Shown: in pieces, positions 61,281 through 64,000 of the stretch
How the letters are laid out: each line of letters starts with the position of its first letter
How positions within the stretch are numbered: position 1 is the first letter of the stretch
Assembly: GCA_012728835.1 (NCBI GenBank)
Contig: JAAYEJ010000069.1
Span: 1-64,000 of the forward strand
Reading direction: 5' to 3'
Origin: Candidatus Brocadiaceae bacterium
Lineage (GTDB): Bacteria > Planctomycetota > Brocadiia > SM23-32
DNA length: 64,000 nucleotides
Position numbers and translations under genes: made by a program
The notes under the pieces: model-generated
Databases searched by the model: none
The model's input: only the letters and a program-made list of their open reading frames with translations
What the model was told of the DNA's origin: nothing

Positions 61281-62750
61281 ATGACCGATCGATTGCCGAG
61301 GACGGGGCCGATGCGCGCGGGCGCAGCCGTTGAGAGCATACTGAAGGACGAGCCGACGTCGGCCGTGCATGACGCGCTGCACGCCAGAGCGGTCGTGTTC
61401 GACAACGGGAGCACCCGGCTGGCCGTGGTCGGACTGGACATGGGCAACGCGTCCGATGAGCTGATGGCCGCCGTGCGCGGCCTGGTGGCCGAACAGGCGT
61501 CGGTGCCGCCCGAGAACCTGCTGGTCAACGCCTCCCACAACCATCGCACCCACGGCCAGGTCGCCGACGACGTGGCCGTGCGCATCGCCCGGGCCGTGCG
61601 CCGGGCGGCCGACGGCATGGTCCCCGTCACGCTCGGCGTCTGCAAGGGACGCGAGGACCGAGTGACGATGAACCGCCGGGTGCGGCTGCAGGACGGAACG
61701 GCCTGGACGATCCGGCGCGCCAACCCGTCGCCGCCCGACAAAGACGTGGCCGGCGTGGGGCCGATGGACCCGGAGATCGGCCTCCTGCGGGTCGACCGCG
61801 CGGAGGGCGGCACGCTGGCCGTGCTCTACAACTTCGCCTGCCACCCGTATGCGGGCGTCGCGGACGGCGGCGTCACGGCCGACCTGCCCGGGTTCGCCTC
61901 TCGCGTCGTCGAGGGCGGCTTGGGCGGCGAAGGAACGGTGGCCCTGTTCGTTCAGGGCGGGGCCGGCGACGTCACGCCCGTGCGCTACAAGGACTGGGAT
62001 GCGCCGCCGCACACCGAGCGGCTGGGCACGATGCTGGGGCTGAGCGTTCTGGAGGCGGCTCGCCGAGCCGTGATGTGCAGCGACGCCCGGCTGCAGGCGC
62101 TCGCCGAGACCGTCGAGCTGCCCCGTCGGACCGATCTGAGGGATCGGCTGGCGGCCCTGGAGGCCCAGCAGGAGGAGATTCTTCAGTTCTTCAGCGGCGT
62201 GAACTGCGAGCACGGCTGGGAGTCCAGCCTCAACTTCAAGACCTTTCTGCCCCTCTACCTGAAGCACCTTCTGGACCCGGACGGCCCCGCGTATGCCTCC
62301 TACCTGTACCTGCAGGAGGAGAAGATCGGGCGCGGCGACCTGCGGAACCTGGACGCCGCCAACCGGCAGCGGATCGGCAAGTACCTGGAGTCCATCGCGC
62401 GGATGGAGCGCCTGATCCGCCTGCGGAACCGGATGGACCTGATCCGGCGCCAGATCGACGAGGGCGAGGAGGGCCCGTTGCGCGCGCACGTGGCGGTGAT
62501 GCGCATCGGCGACTTCGTGCTGGCCGGATTCCCGGGCGAGGCATTCTGCCGGGTGGGGCTGAACGTGAAGGCGCAGTCGCCGTTCGAGCACACCTATCTG
62601 GCGGCCTACACCAACGGCTCCCTGGGCTATGCTCCCACGGCCGACGAGTACGGCGGGGATGCCTACGAGGACACGCTGACGAGGCTGGCTCCGGAGTGGC
62701 AGGAGGTCTACGAGCGGACGGTGCGCGAGATGATCGGGCGGCTGGCCTGA
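61281..62750 (+). CDS. Neutral/alkaline ceramidase-like N-terminal-domain protein
   Basis: 489 aa from ATG 61281, with GGGGAG just upstream; ATG 61254 is an earlier alternative. Opens with M-R-A-G-A-A-V and contains N-A-S-H-N-H-R-T-H-G and N-F-A-C-H-P, the His-rich Zn-site pattern of the neutral ceramidase superfamily, plus F-V-Q-G-G-A-G-D-V-T-P. No signal peptide is visible, unlike secreted ceramidases. Such proteins are abundant in Planctomycetota and usually have unknown substrates; hydrolysis of an amide-linked lipid or sugar is possible. Confidence 0.82.
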   Translation: MTDRLPRTGPMRAGAAVESILKDEPTSAVHDALHARAVVFDNGSTRLAVVGLDMGNASDELMAAVRGLVAEQASVPPENLLVNASHNHRTHGQVADDVAVRIARAVRRAADGMVPVTLGVCKGREDRVTMNRRVRLQDGTAWTIRRANPSPPDKDVAGVGPMDPEIGLLRVDRAEGGTLAVLYNFACHPYAGVADGGVTADLPGFASRVVEGGLGGEGTVALFVQGGAGDVTPVRYKDWDAPPHTERLGTMLGLSVLEAARRAVMCSDARLQALAETVELPRRTDLRDRLAALEAQQEEILQFFSGVNCEHGWESSLNFKTFLPLYLKHLLDPDGPAYASYLYLQEEKIGRGDLRNLDAANRQRIGKYLESIARMERLIRLRNRMDLIRRQIDEGEEGPLRAHVAVMRIGDFVLAGFPGEAFCRVGLNVKAQSPFEHTYLAAYTNGSLGYAPTADEYGGDAYEDTLTRLAPEWQEVYERTVREMIGRLA

Positions 62751-62835
62751 GGCGGGGCGTGCGCCCCTGCCGCGTGGGGACCTTCCGATCCGGGCTGCGC
62801 ATCGGGCGGACGGGCGTCTTCGGAGGGACGGCGCT

Positions 62836-64000
62836 ATGGAGAACGGAGGGGTGTCCGGGGCGGCGGCCGGCGCATGGCGCGCCCGTCTACCGACCGCGGC
62901 GACCCTCCTGGTCGTCGTCGGCCTGGCCCTGGCCGCTGTGGTCGTCGTCCTGGTACTCACGCCCGTCCATCCCTACTGCACGCGCGACTCGGCCAGCTAC
63001 CTGGGCGCGGCGCGGAACCTGGCGGCGGGCCGGGGGCTGACGATCCCCTGGGGCACGCCCGCGGGCCGGCCGCTCGTGCACTTCCCGCCGCTCTATCCGG
63101 CGGTCCTCGGGGCCGTCGGCCGGCTCGGCGCGGACGTGCTGGCCGTCAGCCGCTGGCTGAACGCGCTGCTGTTCGGCGCGAACGCGGCGCTGGCTGCCCT
63201 GGCCGTCTACGGCGTGGCGGGGAACCGCCGGCTGTCGTGCCTGGCGGCGCTCCTGATGGCCGGCGCGCAGTGCATGCTGCGCATCCACACGGCCGTGTGG
63301 TCGGAGGCGCTGTTCATCTCTCTTCTGCTGGCGGCGCTCATCTCGCTGCACGCGTACACGCAGAGGCCGCTGCGGCGGTTCTTCCTTTCGGCATGCGCCG
63401 CGACGGCGCTGGCGCTGCTGTGCCGCTGGACCGGCCCCCCGCTTGTGGCGACCGGCGTCCTGGTGTTCTGTGTCTTCGGCCCGGGGGGCGTCTGGAAGCG
63501 GCTGGGGCGGGCGGCGGCGTTCGGGTCCCTCAGCGTGCTCCCCACGGCGCTCTGGCTGCTCCGGAACCTCCTGGCGGGGGGCACGGCCACGAACAGGACG
63601 TTCGCTTTCAACCCGATCTCCCCGAAGACCTTCCTCGCCGGTCTGGCCACCGTGTCGGGGTGGGCCGTGCCGAAGTTCCACCCGGGTTGGGTGGGGGAGC
63701 GGCAGTCGCTCATCCCGATGGCGCTGCTCTGCCTGGGGGCTGCCTGTGTGGCCGTGCGCTTCGTGTTCCGGCGAGGCGAGGGGACCGCCGGCCGACGTCT
63801 CGGTCGGCTCCCCTGGGCCTACGTCTGGTTCTGGTTCCTCTACTGCGGGTTCCTCCTGGTCAGCCTCTTGTTCTTCGACCGCCTGACCCCCCTGGACGAC
63901 CGCATCCTGGCGCCCGCCTATGCGGCCTGGGTGGTGGGCCTGCTGGGGCTGTGGTCGGCGGCGTGGCTGCCGGGCGTCAGCCCGTGGCCTGTGCGGGGGA
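62836..64000 (+). CDS. Polytopic membrane glycosyltransferase-like (GT-C/ArnT type) protein, partial
   Basis: At least 388 codons from ATG 62836 with no stop before the right edge. The first helix (A-T-L-L-V-V-V-G-L-A-L-A-A-V-V-V-V-L) is followed by the periplasmic loop Y-C-T-R-D-S-A-S-Y-L, whose Asp sits where GT39/GT83-type enzymes keep a catalytic acidic residue, then F-P-P-L-Y-P. At least eight further hydrophobic helices follow, with W-L-L-R-N between them. Such enzymes transfer sugars from polyprenyl-phosphate donors on the outer face of the membrane. The C-terminal part is missing from the window. Confidence 0.8.
   Translation, partial: MENGGVSGAAAGAWRARLPTAATLLVVVGLALAAVVVVLVLTPVHPYCTRDSASYLGAARNLAAGRGLTIPWGTPAGRPLVHFPPLYPAVLGAVGRLGADVLAVSRWLNALLFGANAALAALAVYGVAGNRRLSCLAALLMAGAQCMLRIHTAVWSEALFISLLLAALISLHAYTQRPLRRFFLSACAATALALLCRWTGPPLVATGVLVFCVFGPGGVWKRLGRAAAFGSLSVLPTALWLLRNLLAGGTATNRTFAFNPISPKTFLAGLATVSGWAVPKFHPGWVGERQSLIPMALLCLGAACVAVRFVFRRGEGTAGRRLGRLPWAYVWFWFLYCGFLLVSLLFFDRLTPLDDRILAPAYAAWVVGLLGLWSAAWLPGVSPWPVRG

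Noticed and set aside
60789-62960. A 723-codon minus-strand frame
   Set aside because: Antisense to the ceramidase-like gene, low-complexity composition, no ribosome binding site.

Overview
This is a high-GC window (by eye close to 70 percent GC from about 4.4 kb onward). It carries many PQQ-like beta-propeller proteins, a GH10-like glycoside hydrolase with a leading beta-sandwich domain, a DHOD-like enzyme, a ceramidase-like protein, long co-directional operons and sigma70-type promoters. The mix suggests Planctomycetota or a related free-living lineage. There is no rRNA, tRNA or ribosomal protein gene here, so the lineage is inference. The first 4.4 kb has visibly lower GC and different codon use and looks acquired.

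Layout. 1-4.46 kb: accessory island with the end of an IS21-like element, a membrane/coiled-coil gene whose start lies in that end, a tightly coupled three-gene cassette (nuclease-fold-like protein, Hanks-type kinase, unknown 432-aa protein; candidate defence or signalling module) and a truncated tyrosine integrase. 4.46-15.05 kb: secreted PKD/propeller protein, metallo-beta-lactamase-fold hydrolase, DHOD-like protein, GH10-like protein lacking the usual acid/base Glu, and KatG. 15.1-19.2 kb: type III polyketide synthase divergent from a flavin hydroxylase and two methyltransferases, the gene set expected for an alkylresorcinol-derived quinone or phenolic lipid. 19.2-22.0 kb: two divergent exported propeller proteins.

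22.0-45.0 kb is the most striking region: 18 consecutive plus-strand genes, nearly all overlapping or within a few bases of each other. They encode a ferredoxin, a radical SAM enzyme, a squalene/hopene-cyclase-like enzyme, a DUF116-like/polyprenyl-diphosphate-synthase fusion, a prenyltransferase-beta-like protein, an FtsX-type ABC transporter, four propeller or NHL proteins, a small Cys-rich exported protein, a Tat-exported ferredoxin, a NosR/NapH-like polyferredoxin, a membrane ferredoxin, a NuoE-NuoF-like fusion, a NuoG/GltD-like flavoprotein lacking its pyridine-nucleotide domain, and a receiver protein. My reading (inference) is a terpenoid/quinone-type redox lipid made beside a dedicated NAD(P)H-to-periplasm electron relay. 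No [FeFe]-hydrogenase subunit is present.

45-64 kb: an AMP-binding enzyme fused to a NagA-type deacetylase, a PAP2 phosphatase, a peptidase/hydrolase operon, a ChbG-type deacetylase beside a gene remnant, EF-P with an atypical loop, a YcjF-YcjX pair, a histidine kinase with three receiver-only proteins and one LuxR-type regulator, a ceramidase-like protein, and a membrane glycosyltransferase-like gene running off the right edge. No CRISPR array, tRNA or rRNA was seen.
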